A stretch of DNA of 11,452 bases from Acidimicrobiia bacterium (GCA_013695075.1 JACDBE010000206.1:1-11452); one strand, 5' to 3'; positions 1 through 6,255 are shown, counted from the stretch's first letter. Notes: generated by a model not told the origin, from the letters alone. Numbers and translations are program-made.

Positions 1-207
1 CTTCCAGATCGCGGGCTGTCTGGCCAGCTCGCTCACAAGGGTGAACCCCGGTTCGACCGTCGGAGCGTCGCAGTAGATCTCGAGGTCGATGGACGAGACG
101 CCGAGCAACGAGGCTGGCGTCTGGCCCCGGTCTTCAACACGCTTGGTCGCGAGCTCCAGCGCTGGTCTCAGCTCCGGGTGATCATGGCCGTTGGCCCGGC
201 CCACCAT
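1..207 (-). CDS. partial hypothetical protein (C-terminus beyond left edge)
   Basis: The minus-strand frame with codons ending at base 1 is open from the edge to an ATG at 205-207 and beyond. It encodes about 69 visible residues, including the stretches LLGVSSIDLEIYCD and PGFTLVSELARQPAIW. Roughly four fifths of its codons end in G or C, as in the certain genes here, which supports real coding. If the ATG at 207 is used, it overlaps the end of the cyclase-like gene upstream by 40 bases; no clear Shine-Dalgarno sequence precedes it, so the start is uncertain. The alternating beta-strand-like pattern vaguely resembles the C-terminal half of DUF4279-type proteins, but this is a guess. No function is assigned. 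It could also be a decayed gene. Confidence 0.4.
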   Translation of the reverse strand, partial: MVGRANGHDHPELRPALELATKRVEDRGQTPASLLGVSSIDLEIYCDAPTVEPGFTLVSELARQPAIWK

Positions 208-1130
208 GTGAGCACACGGAGCGCCCTGAGGGTGATCCAACGGCTGGGGAAGCCCTCGTGTTCGGCCTCCATGTCGAACAGTGTCGGGCCTTGGTGGGTG
301 AGTTCGAGCTTCCACAGGCCGAACGGGAGCTGCTTGCCGCGTATCAGTTCGACGGCCTCGGCGCACCGGTTGTCGCGCTCGGGACGTGCGTGTCGGAAGT
401 AGTCGAGCGCCCGCAAAACGTCGTAATACCAGCGCATCGGGAAGGACGGCATGGTGAAGCGCGGGTCGATGAGCTCGCCGGTGGAGAGACGTCGCATCAG
501 GCGCCGTTCCAGCAGATACTCCTCGGCCTCGACACGGGCCGCTGTAGCCACCGCGGTACCGCCGGTGGCCTGCTCCCACTCCCACAAGCCCTCGAGGGCG
601 CAGATCGTGGAGTGGAACGACGACCGGCTCGTGCCGTCCTCGTCCCAGCAGTTCCAGCCCCCGTCGGGAAGCCGGGTCGCCAGCAGTGTCTCCACGATGC
701 GGTCGCCGCCCTCGCCAAAGTAGGCCGCGTTGGCCAGGGCGCCGCCGTTGATACAGGATTCCACCTCGCCGTCGAAGTACCGCTCACCGGCGTGATCCCA
801 CCGCGCCCCCTCCCGGACACGCCCGATGGCCCGCTTCGCTTCAGGGCTGACCGGATCGAGCCCGAACTCGCGCAGCAGCTGCAGCGACGGGTGCGTGGCC
901 GTCCAGGCGTCGTAGAACGGGCGCTCCTCGTCCACCCAGCCCGGCCGATACACCCCGCCATCCCAGTACCCATCCTCGGCTTGCTCAGCGAGCAGCCGTG
1001 CCCCCCAACCCTCCGTTGCCACCCGAGCGCGCTCGGCCGCGACCTCGTCCGAGGAGGCATCCGTCAAATCACGCAGCACCTGCCAGCGAATCGCCGGGTC
1101 GGAGTCCAGCAGGTAGGCGATGACGTCCAC
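168..1130 (-). CDS. squalene-cyclase/prenyltransferase-like alpha-alpha protein, copy 1 (320 aa)
   Basis: A predicted cytosolic 320-aa protein built of alpha/alpha-hairpin repeats of the squalene cyclase/prenyltransferase-beta type. Visible landmarks are IRWQVLRDL (14-22), ATEGWGARLLAEQ (38-50), CINGG (126-130), the QW-like segment LPDGGWNCW (154-162), SSFHSTIC (170-177), EYLLERRL (204-211) and WYYDVLRALDYF (234-245). It lacks an Asp-rich DxDD-type motif and is half the length of true triterpene cyclases, so cyclase activity is doubtful; substrate unknown. The GTG start at 1130 is chosen because it aligns exactly with the ATG of the paralogue at 5040 (VDVIAYLLDSDPAIRWQ versus MQVMEWLLDGDPSIRWQ); the frame stays open upstream only by chance through old vapC sequence. 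A -10-like TACATT lies 7 bases before the GTG, suggesting a leaderless transcript. It lies downstream of the VOC and broken vapBC genes. Confidence 0.8.
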   Translation of the reverse strand: MDVIAYLLDSDPAIRWQVLRDLTDASSDEVAAERARVATEGWGARLLAEQAEDGYWDGGVYRPGWVDEERPFYDAWTATHPSLQLLREFGLDPVSPEAKRAIGRVREGARWDHAGERYFDGEVESCINGGALANAAYFGEGGDRIVETLLATRLPDGGWNCWDEDGTSRSSFHSTICALEGLWEWEQATGGTAVATAARVEAEEYLLERRLMRRLSTGELIDPRFTMPSFPMRWYYDVLRALDYFRHARPERDNRCAEAVELIRGKQLPFGLWKLELTHQGPTLFDMEAEHEGFPSRWITLRALRVLTWWAGPTAMITRS

Positions 1131-1137
1131 GCCGGGG

Positions 1138-1143
1138 AATGTA
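1138..1143 (-). promoter_or_regulatory. candidate -10 (TACATT) for leaderless start of copy 1
   Basis: The minus strand reads TACATT, then seven bases, then the GTG at 1130. This fits the TANNNT element of actinobacterial promoters that fire at or next to the start codon. No convincing -35 and no Shine-Dalgarno are visible. It would give the cyclase-like gene its own promoter inside the remains of vapC. Confidence 0.35.
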
Positions 1144-1216
1144 GCGGCGTGCTCCGATGAGGTCCCCACCGGCGCCGACCTGGTGAGAGCGGGCGGTTGG
1201 TCAGGACTTTGGCCCT

Positions 1217-1375
1217 CTAGGCGACCTCGAGGTTCGGCAGCATTGGAAAGCTCGAATCTGACGAGTTCGCTCGCTGCCAAGATCTTGTCGCCGGTAGTAG
1301 CTCCCGCAACAACGCTGTGGCCGGCTCGTGGCCTCGGAGATGGTCGATGGCGATCGTGGTGTCGATCAGATTCAT
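1217..1375 (-). pseudogene. vapC: vapC-type PIN toxin remnant, frameshifted and truncated
   Basis: The first ~29 residues match the N-terminus of VapC PIN-domain ribonucleases: MNLIDTTIAIDHLRGHEP with the first catalytic Asp at residue 5. Around 1290-1310 the homology jumps to another frame, which reads GDKILAASELVRFEL, the next conserved PIN block with its Glu. The original frame stops with TAG at 1217 after 52 codons. A normal VapC has about 130 residues and further acidic active-site residues; here fewer than 100 bases remain between the FEL block and the next gene, so most of the toxin is gone. The ATG overlaps the vapB stop (ATGA). It cannot encode an active toxin. Confidence 0.75.
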
Positions 1376-1640
1376 TCGAGTCCGAGGCGCCGCAGCCGGT
1401 CCCCGAGATCCCCACGGATGGTGTCGACATAACCGGCGCCGGTGAAACCACGATCGCGCCAGGACCCGGCACTGGCCCCGAGGGCGCGCAGCCTGTCCAC
1501 CTTCGACGTCTCGCCGTATCCGCTGAACGGCTCGTCGAATCAACACTCGGACCGCGAGCCCCTGTCGCTTCGGCGGCACGATCGAGAAGTTCGAGTTCGG
1601 CGTCGCCGAGATAGATCCGAGTGCGATGGCCGGCCCTCAC
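1372..1640 (-). pseudogene. vapB: vapB-type antitoxin remnant with two frameshifts
   Basis: Homology to ribbon-helix-helix VapB antitoxins is spread over three frames. The first frame, from GTG at 1640, reads TRIYLGDAELELLDRAAEATGA, here given in part as RIYLGDAELELLDRAA. Near 1543-1549 it jumps to LIRRAVQRIRRDVE; a two-base loss from an expected AGTGAGTTG (Ser-Glu-Leu) would explain this. Near 1500-1505 it jumps again to VDRLRALGASAGSWRDRG and ends GDRLRRLGLE before TGA at 1372. The C-terminal part, which in intact VapB contacts the toxin, is therefore out of frame with the DNA-binding part. The GTG overlaps the stop of the VOC gene (GTGA), so it was translationally coupled to that gene. Sequencing error could explain one shift, hardly all three in the pair plus truncation. 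Confidence 0.75.
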
Positions 1641-2008
1641 CCCCGGGGTCGCTGCTCGACCAGACCTACCAGATTGCCCTCGGAGTCGCGCAGAAACGCC
1701 TGCCATTCGTCGGTGCCGGCTGGACCAAGCGTGTCGTCGTCGTGGCCGAAGATGAGGTGGGGCTCGCTCTCGATGGCGACGCCGGCTGTGCGCAGCCGCG
1801 CCACCGTCTCCTCGATGCCGGCGACGCTGAGGTAGTGGAGCGCCGAAGGCGCTTCGACGTTTAGCAGCAGCCGGACCCCGCCGACGTCGAAGAACACCAG
1901 GCCCGGCGGGTCGTAGGTCGCCGACGGCGCGACGCCCAGCAGGTCGGCGTAGAACGCGGAGGCCCGCGACAGGTCGTCGGCATGCTGCGCGACCTGGATG
2001 AGCGTCAT
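1637..2008 (-). CDS. VOC superfamily (glyoxalase/bleomycin-resistance fold) protein
   Basis: A complete 123-aa protein with the two beta-alpha-beta-beta-beta modules expected of the vicinal oxygen chelate fold. The first runs from TLIQVAQHADDLSRASAFY through GLVFFDVGGVRLLLNVE, the second from HYLSVAGIEETVARLRTAGV through WQAFLRDSEGNLVGLVE. Candidate metal ligands at the usual strand positions are H9, E52, H58 and E118. Small stand-alone VOC proteins include isomerases, dioxygenase-like enzymes and drug-binding proteins, and the substrate cannot be told from sequence. The ATG at 2008 has no Shine-Dalgarno but has TACGAT exactly six bases upstream, suggesting a leaderless transcript. Its TGA overlaps the GTG of the vapB remnant. 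Confidence 0.88.
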   Translation of the reverse strand: MTLIQVAQHADDLSRASAFYADLLGVAPSATYDPPGLVFFDVGGVRLLLNVEAPSALHYLSVAGIEETVARLRTAGVAIESEPHLIFGHDDDTLGPAGTDEWQAFLRDSEGNLVGLVEQRPRG

Positions 2009-2014
2009 CTGCGG

Positions 2015-2020
2015 ATCGTA
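2015..2020 (-). promoter_or_regulatory. candidate -10 (TACGAT) for leaderless VOC transcript
   Basis: On the minus strand TACGAT is followed by six bases and the ATG at 2008. If transcription starts on the A of the ATG, the hexamer sits at -12 to -7, the standard place. No good -35 is visible. Confidence 0.4.
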
Positions 2021-2056
2021 GGCCGGCGGGAGGACATGACGGAAGGCATAAGGAAC

Positions 2057-2060
2057 GGAG
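2057..2060 (+). promoter_or_regulatory. Shine-Dalgarno (GGAG) before interrupted reading frame
   Basis: GGAG lies seven bases before the ATG at 2068, within AAGGAACGGAG. This well-placed ribosome binding site argues that a plus-strand gene once started here, divergent from the VOC gene 59 bases away. Confidence 0.4.
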
Positions 2061-2067
2061 CTTCACG

Positions 2068-2316
2068 ATGAGCACGGAGGTCCCGGTCCCACCGGAGGTG
2101 GCGCTGGCGTTCTTGGCCGACCTGCCGCGCCACCGGCGCTGCATCCGTTCCTGGTCTGGGCCGCCGTAGTCGCCGAGGGACCGGGCTGGCAGGAGGGTCG
2201 TCGAGGAGCTGCTGCGGGCGACGCAGCGGATCCGGACCGTGTTGGGTGCCGGGCTGACGCCGGTGACAGTAGAGTTCCCGCGGTTCCGGGGGTTCTCATG
2301 GCCGACCGGCCCGTGA
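2068..2316 (+). pseudogene. interrupted small ORF of unknown function
   Basis: From the ATG at 2068 a frame encodes MSTEVPVPPEVALAFLADLP and continues to residue 33, where TAG (2167-2169) stops it. The same frame then stays open for 48 more codons, with protein-like content (RRVVEELLRATQRIRTVL, then TVEFPRFRGFSW), to TGA at 2314-2316, overlapping the start of the next gene by 19 bases. The Shine-Dalgarno and coding-like continuation suggest a single gene of about 82 residues interrupted by one nonsense mutation. I do not recognise the family. Alternatives are a real 33-aa peptide ending at 2169, or chance open frame in GC-rich DNA. Confidence 0.35.
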
Positions 2317-3392
2317 CGCAGACCTTGAAGAACGCCGATGGCGACATCACGGCGCTGTGCAATCCCGATGAGTCCTGGTCGCCGCGCTCGGTGCCTGAGG
2401 TGATCGCCGACATCGAGTCGGGAGCTCACCGCTACCTCGTGCGATCGGACCTGGGTGATACCAGGGTTCAGGTCGTCGATGGCCCATCCGGCAGGTACCT
2501 GCGCACCTATCGCGACCAGAAGGTGTTCAACAACCTCGACGAGCTGCCGGTCGGTGCCGGGGTGATCCCGGTGGCATCGTGGGACGAGATCGTGCGGTTT
2601 GCGCCGCTGGTGCAGCTGCACTCCGGCGAGGAGTACTTTCCGATGGACCCGATGGAGTTCCTGAGGAGCTCACGGTTCCGCCATCACCGCGGGCTTCAGT
2701 CCGATCAGGGGTACACCAAGGCGGCGCAGGAGTGGAGAACCAACAACAGCCACCACCGCAACTACTACGACATCCCGGTCGCCTTCATCGACAGCTTCGG
2801 CGTCCACTCCGACGGGCAGAACCGAAGGCCGCGCGACGACAACAGTGGGGACGATTTCAACGTCTTCCTGCAGCCTCGCGGAGAGCCGAGTGGTGACCGG
2901 TTTCCCACGGGACGCGTGCCGGTGTTCGTTCATGCCAAACAAGACACCTGTGCGAGCAGCAAGGGCGCCGACGTCGTCATCCAGTACTGGTGGTTCTTCG
3001 GATACAACGACGGACCCTCCGCACAGAATCACCAGGGTGATTGGGAGCACGCCACCGCAGTGGTCAAGAACGGCACGCTGATCGGTGCCTATCTGGCTGC
3101 CCATGGACGCGCCAAGTTCTATGACCGGTCCGAACTCGAGCCTGAGCGCGGCGATCGGATCGTCGCCTACGTGGCCAAGGGTTCGCATGCGGCCTACGCC
3201 TCAGCGGGATCGCATGGCACGTTGGGGGTAGATCAGACCGATGGGGGAGGACCCCAATGGGACAGCTCCCAGTACTTGCTGCCGCTGCGTGATCGACCCT
3301 GGAAGGCCTTTGCCGGGGCGTGGGGCGAGGTCGGCGTGTTTGCCGACACCACCGGACCCCTCGGCCCTTGGCACAAGCGATACAACTGTTGA
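2298..3392 (+). CDS. DUF3892 + Vps62-like domain protein
   Basis: A 364-aa two-domain protein. Residues ~7-84 match DUF3892: KNADGDITALCNP, WSPRSVPEVIADIESG, then RYLRT and NNLDELP. Residues ~101-364 match the Vps62/DUF946 family: FAPLVQLHSGEEYFPMDP (101-118), VIQYWWFFGYNDG (227-239), HQGDWEHATAV (245-255), YVAKGSHAAYASAG (291-304) and a Trp-rich end. The invariant DWEH and GSHA blocks are intact, so the gene looks functional. There is no signal peptide or membrane segment. In eukaryotes the name comes from vacuolar sorting; the biochemical role of bacterial members is not established and I assign none. ATG at 2298 is preceded by GGGGG five bases upstream, a weak Shine-Dalgarno. It stands alone between divergent and convergent neighbours. 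Confidence 0.85.
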   Translation: MADRPVTQTLKNADGDITALCNPDESWSPRSVPEVIADIESGAHRYLVRSDLGDTRVQVVDGPSGRYLRTYRDQKVFNNLDELPVGAGVIPVASWDEIVRFAPLVQLHSGEEYFPMDPMEFLRSSRFRHHRGLQSDQGYTKAAQEWRTNNSHHRNYYDIPVAFIDSFGVHSDGQNRRPRDDNSGDDFNVFLQPRGEPSGDRFPTGRVPVFVHAKQDTCASSKGADVVIQYWWFFGYNDGPSAQNHQGDWEHATAVVKNGTLIGAYLAAHGRAKFYDRSELEPERGDRIVAYVAKGSHAAYASAGSHGTLGVDQTDGGGPQWDSSQYLLPLRDRPWKAFAGAWGEVGVFADTTGPLGPWHKRYNC

Positions 3393-3438
3393 GCCGACCG
3401 TCCTTGTGATCGGGCTCGAGGCAGACCCCAGCTCCGGT

Positions 3439-3453
3439 CGCCGCGCAGCGGCG
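3439..3453. terminator. GC-rich hairpin between convergent genes
   Basis: CGCCGC-GCA-GCGGCG forms a six-pair perfect stem with a three-base loop, 47 bases after the Vps62-like stop. No T-run follows on the plus strand, so it is only a possible terminator or RNA 3' stabiliser. Confidence 0.3.
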
Positions 3454-3495
3454 CGAACTGAGTGATGCGTTCCAGGCTCATGATGCCTCGGCGGT

Positions 3496-3509
3496 GCCGC
3501 GTTCGCGGC
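3496..3509 (-). terminator. hairpin just after the GNAT stop codon
   Basis: GCCGC-GTTC-GCGGC makes a five-pair stem with a four-base loop starting six bases past the GNAT stop on the minus strand. No U-tract follows, so intrinsic termination is uncertain. Confidence 0.3.
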
Positions 3510-3515
3510 CGGCGC

Positions 3516-4130
3516 TCAGAAGTCGAGGCGCATCACAACTCGGCGCTTGGTGGGGTGGCTGACCTCGGTGAATCCGGCGGCGGCGAAGATGCTGCGCGTG
3601 CCGACGAGAAGCTCTCCCCAGGTGATCTGGCGTCCTGGAGGCACGATCATCGGGTAGCCCTCGATGGCACGGGCGCCACGGTCTCGGGCAAATGCGACGG
3701 CGGCCCGGGCGAGGGCGTAGCTGACGCCCTGACCGCGGTAGCCGGGTCGGGTGACGAAGCAGGTCACCGCCCACACGCTGTCGTCGGTCTTGTCCTCGTG
3801 GCGACCATCCCAAGGCACCCGGAAGACCCGCAGCAGGCCGGCGTAGGCGGTGCGCGGTTCGACGGCGCACCAGCCGACCGGCTCGCCGTCGACGTAGGCG
3901 ACGAGGCCACTCGTCGTGCCCGACTCCGGGTGCCCGCAGTCGGTCTGCTGGCGCAGCCGCATGGCCCGCTCCTCCCGGGGGAACGAGCGGAACGCCTCGC
4001 CAGGCTGCAGCTTGAAACGCTGGCACTGGCACGTCGCCGCGTCGCCGCGTTCGCCGACCACAGCCTGGAGGTCGTCGCAGGACGCCTCGTTGGCCGGCCT
4101 GCAGACCACATCGGGAAGTTCATCCGCCAC
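3516..4130 (-). CDS. GNAT family N-acetyltransferase
   Basis: A complete 204-aa acetyl-CoA-dependent acetyltransferase. The diagnostic motif A lies at about 124-148: CFVTRPGYRGQGVSYALA, with the pyrophosphate-binding RGQGVS at 132-137. The strand before it is DDSVWAVTCF, and GLVAYVDGEPVGWCAVEP (75-92) is the usual core hairpin. The N-terminal CQCQRFK (34-40) is common in a subgroup of ~200-aa bacterial GNATs of unknown acceptor. The GTG at 4130 is used because it lies in a coding-like MADELPD N-terminus overlapping the upstream cyclase-like gene by 11 bases; there is no Shine-Dalgarno, so translation is probably coupled. The partnership suggests the two proteins are made together, but the acetylated substrate is unknown. 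Confidence 0.88.
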   Translation of the reverse strand: MADELPDVVCRPANEASCDDLQAVVGERGDAATCQCQRFKLQPGEAFRSFPREERAMRLRQQTDCGHPESGTTSGLVAYVDGEPVGWCAVEPRTAYAGLLRVFRVPWDGRHEDKTDDSVWAVTCFVTRPGYRGQGVSYALARAAVAFARDRGARAIEGYPMIVPPGRQITWGELLVGTRSIFAAAGFTEVSHPTKRRVVMRLDF

Positions 4131-5040
4131 GGCCGGCCCAGTTCAACACCCGCATGGCGCGCAGCGTGTTCCAGCGGCTGGGTTGGTCGGCTCGCTCCAT
4201 GTCGAAGGGAAGCTCGTCGGGATATGGGTTCTGCAACGGCCAGCGATCGTCATCGCTCCGGTTGTTCACCACCAACTCGATTGCCTCGGTGATACGATCG
4301 TCGGGCTCGACTTCGGCGCTCCTCAGATAGTCGAGGCCACGCAGCACGTCGTAGTGCCACCCGTATGGGAACGAGAACAACGTCCAGTCGGGGTCGATGA
4401 CCTCACCGGTGGAGAGCGACCGGAACAAGCGGCGCTCGAGGAGATACTCCTGGCCCCTGAGGCGGGCTGCGGCAGTCTCGGCCGAGCCACCGGTGGCTCG
4501 CTCGTACTCCAGCAGTCCCCCCAGGACGCAGATGGTGGTGTGAAAGGACGACCGCGTCGAGCCCCGCTCCGCCTCGCAGTTCCACCCTCCGTCGTCGAGC
4601 TGCTCGCCGAGCAACCGGGTGACGACACCCTGGACGTCCTGGCCGAAGTAGGCACCCGAGGCCACCACGTTGCCGTTGATGCAGGGTTCGACCTCACCGG
4701 TGAAGAAGGGCTGGTTCCCTTCGTAGAAAGTGATCTTGTCCCGCACCAGGGCCACGGAGCGCTGCGCCTGTTCGCTGGCTGGGTCCAGACCCATGTCCCG
4801 CAGCAACACCAGTGCATGGGTGGCTGAGCCGTCGGGGGTTTCGACGAACATCTTGGGCTCCTCGACGTCGCTCCATCCGCCGTCGGCTTGCTGCTGGGCG
4901 AGCAGCCGGGCACCCCAGCCCTCGGTGGCGACCCGCGCCCGTTCGGTGGCCACCATCTCGTCGGGCTCGCCGATCAGATCACGCATCACCTGCCAGCGGA
5001 TCGAGGGATCCCCATCGAGCAACCACTCCATGACTTGCAT
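4120..5040 (-). CDS. squalene-cyclase/prenyltransferase-like alpha-alpha protein, copy 2 (306 aa)
   Basis: A 306-aa paralogue of the gene at 168-1130. Shared landmarks in the same order: DPSIRWQVMRDL (11-22), ARVATEGWGARLLAQQ (35-50), GEVEPCING (115-123), DDGGWNC (149-155), STRSSFHTTIC (161-171), EYLLERRL (198-205), LSTGEVIDP (209-217), WHYDVLRGLDYL (228-239) and PSRWNTLRAMRVLNW near the end. About half of the residues agree by eye, and small indels cluster after residue 50 and around 260-280. As in copy 1, no DxDD-type motif is seen and the protein is half the size of triterpene cyclases, so enzymatic activity is not assured. The ATG at 5040 is well supported by AGGAG seven bases upstream. 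It overlaps the GNAT gene downstream and faces a divergent DUF72 gene across 159 bases. Confidence 0.85.
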   Translation of the reverse strand: MQVMEWLLDGDPSIRWQVMRDLIGEPDEMVATERARVATEGWGARLLAQQQADGGWSDVEEPKMFVETPDGSATHALVLLRDMGLDPASEQAQRSVALVRDKITFYEGNQPFFTGEVEPCINGNVVASGAYFGQDVQGVVTRLLGEQLDDGGWNCEAERGSTRSSFHTTICVLGGLLEYERATGGSAETAAARLRGQEYLLERRLFRSLSTGEVIDPDWTLFSFPYGWHYDVLRGLDYLRSAEVEPDDRITEAIELVVNNRSDDDRWPLQNPYPDELPFDMERADQPSRWNTLRAMRVLNWAGRGG

Positions 5041-5047
5041 CGGCTCA

Positions 5048-5052
5048 CTCCT
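5048..5052 (-). promoter_or_regulatory. Shine-Dalgarno AGGAG for cyclase-like copy 2
   Basis: AGGAG on the minus strand, seven bases before the ATG at 5040. It fixes the start of copy 2 and, by alignment, the GTG start of copy 1. Confidence 0.7.
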
Positions 5053-5084
5053 GGGTCGAGGACACGCAACTGTGGCGGCGATTG

Positions 5085-5101
5085 CGGACAGATCCTGTCC
5101 G
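5085..5101. promoter_or_regulatory. inverted repeat, candidate operator in divergent spacer
   Basis: CGGACAG-ATC-CTGTCCG is a perfect seven-base inverted repeat with a three-base centre. It lies in the 159-bp spacer between the divergent cyclase-like copy 2 and DUF72 genes, 44 bases from the first start and 98 bases from the second. The odd-length 17-bp dyad suits a dimeric repressor. No regulator is encoded beside it, so the binding protein is unknown. It could also form a short RNA hairpin. Confidence 0.4.
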
Positions 5102-5199
5102 TTATCACCAGCCTGCATCGGCAGCCATTCTGCCCTGTCCCGTCCTCGGCGGGCGTTACTACCGGCTCCCCGGCGGCGAGAGCTGCCACACTCCCTGTC

Positions 5200-6141
5200 A
5201 TGGCCGACACCGATGCAGTCCACGCTCTGGCCGACAAGGGCGTGTTCCTGGGCACGTGCTCGTGGACCGACAAGACCCTGATCGAGGCCGGCTCGTTCTA
5301 CCCAGAGAAGAACATGTCGGCGGAGGAGCGGCTCGGCTTCTACGCCGATCGGTTCCCCATTGTCGAGGTCGATGCCACCTACTACGCACCTCCGGCGGAG
5401 AGGGTTGCCGGGTTGTGGGTGGAGCGGACTCCGGACGACTTCGTGTTCGACGTCAAGGCGTTTCGGCTGTTGACCCACCATCCGACCCCGCCGAGTGCGT
5501 TGTGGAGGGACTTCCGCGAGGCGTTGCCCGCCGAGCTGGCGGCAAAGAACAACGTCTACCTGCGGGACCTGCCCCGGGACGTGCAGGCGGATGCCTTCTC
5601 CCGGTTCGGGGAGGCACTGCTGCCGTTGCACTCGGCGGGGAAGCTGGGCTCGGTGTTGATGCAGCTGCCACCGTACGCCTACCCGTCTCGGGCCAACTTC
5701 GGGTACCTGAAGTGGGCCGCCGCCCAGCTTCCCGACTACCGGCTGGCGGTCGAGTTCCGCAACGGCCGTTGGCTCGACGACGAGCATCGCGAGGAGACCA
5801 TCGAGTTCCTCGATCGGCACGATCTCACTTTTGTGGCCGTGGACGAGCCGCAGGGGTTCAAGTCCTCGGTGCCTCCACTGGCGGCGGTGACCGCCGATGT
5901 CGCCGAGGTGCGGTTCCACGGGCGCAACGCCGATAACTGGGAGAAGAAGGGAATCAGCGCCGCCGAGCGGTTCCGCTATGACTACCAGCGTCCCGAGCTG
6001 GAGGAGTGGGTGGACAGCGTGCGGGAGATGCTCCAGTCGGCAAGTCGGGTGAACCTGCTGATGAACAACTGCTACGCCGACTACGGCATCCGCTCCGCTC
6101 GAACCATGGCCGAGGTCCTGGTCGACGCCGGCCTCGCCTGA
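5200..6141 (+). CDS. DUF72 (YecE-like) TIM-barrel protein
   Basis: A 313-aa protein of the DUF72 family. Characteristic blocks are FLGTCSWTDK (16-25), FPIVEVDATYYAPP (52-65), FVFDVKAFR (81-89), GSVLMQLPP (150-158), LAVEFRN (182-188), VAEVRFHGRN (234-243) and the C-terminal LLMNNCYADYGIRSA (286-300). The family adopts a TIM-barrel fold related to endonuclease IV/xylose isomerase barrels; its reaction is not established. The frame is open much further upstream, but homology starts at GVFLGTCSW, so the ATG at 5200 giving MADTDAVHALADKG is the best start; the Shine-Dalgarno is poor. It has its own divergent spacer upstream and is 120 bases from the SNF2 gene, so it need not share that operon. Confidence 0.9.
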   Translation: MADTDAVHALADKGVFLGTCSWTDKTLIEAGSFYPEKNMSAEERLGFYADRFPIVEVDATYYAPPAERVAGLWVERTPDDFVFDVKAFRLLTHHPTPPSALWRDFREALPAELAAKNNVYLRDLPRDVQADAFSRFGEALLPLHSAGKLGSVLMQLPPYAYPSRANFGYLKWAAAQLPDYRLAVEFRNGRWLDDEHREETIEFLDRHDLTFVAVDEPQGFKSSVPPLAAVTADVAEVRFHGRNADNWEKKGISAAERFRYDYQRPELEEWVDSVREMLQSASRVNLLMNNCYADYGIRSARTMAEVLVDAGLA

Positions 6142-6249
6142 CCATCCGTCAGGTTGGGCGCACCGTGCGGGCGACGAACGCGTTCCATCGATCCGGGGCG
6201 TCGCCGGCACGGAGGGGCGGGTCCGGGATGGGCGCCGGGGCACAGCCGC

Positions 6250-6255
6250 TACCGT
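6250..6255 (+). promoter_or_regulatory. candidate -10 (TACCGT) for leaderless SNF2 transcript
   Basis: TACCGT is followed by six bases and the GTG at 6262, so a transcript starting on the GTG would place it at -12 to -7. No Shine-Dalgarno precedes the GTG, and no clear -35 is seen. Confidence 0.35.

Noticed and set aside
258..1160. 300-codon plus-strand frame opposite cyclase-like copy 1, with a similar one (3916-4827) opposite copy 2
   Set aside because: Both are antisense shadows produced by GC-rich codon usage; their similarity simply mirrors the paralogy of the sense genes.
168..2621. One uninterrupted 817-codon minus-strand frame across the whole left region
   Set aside because: Only its last 320 codons resemble a protein family. 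The rest runs antisense to the Vps62-like start and through the VOC and vapBC genes in wrong or mixed frames.
4888..5199. 104-codon N-terminal extension of the DUF72 protein
   Set aside because: It would run through the divergent spacer and antisense to cyclase-like copy 2; family similarity begins only after the ATG at 5200.
6176..6185. Palindrome GAACGCGTTC upstream of the SNF2 gene as an SOS (LexA) box
   Set aside because: The actinobacterial LexA box has GAAC and GTTC separated by four bases; here only two separate them, and the flanks do not match.
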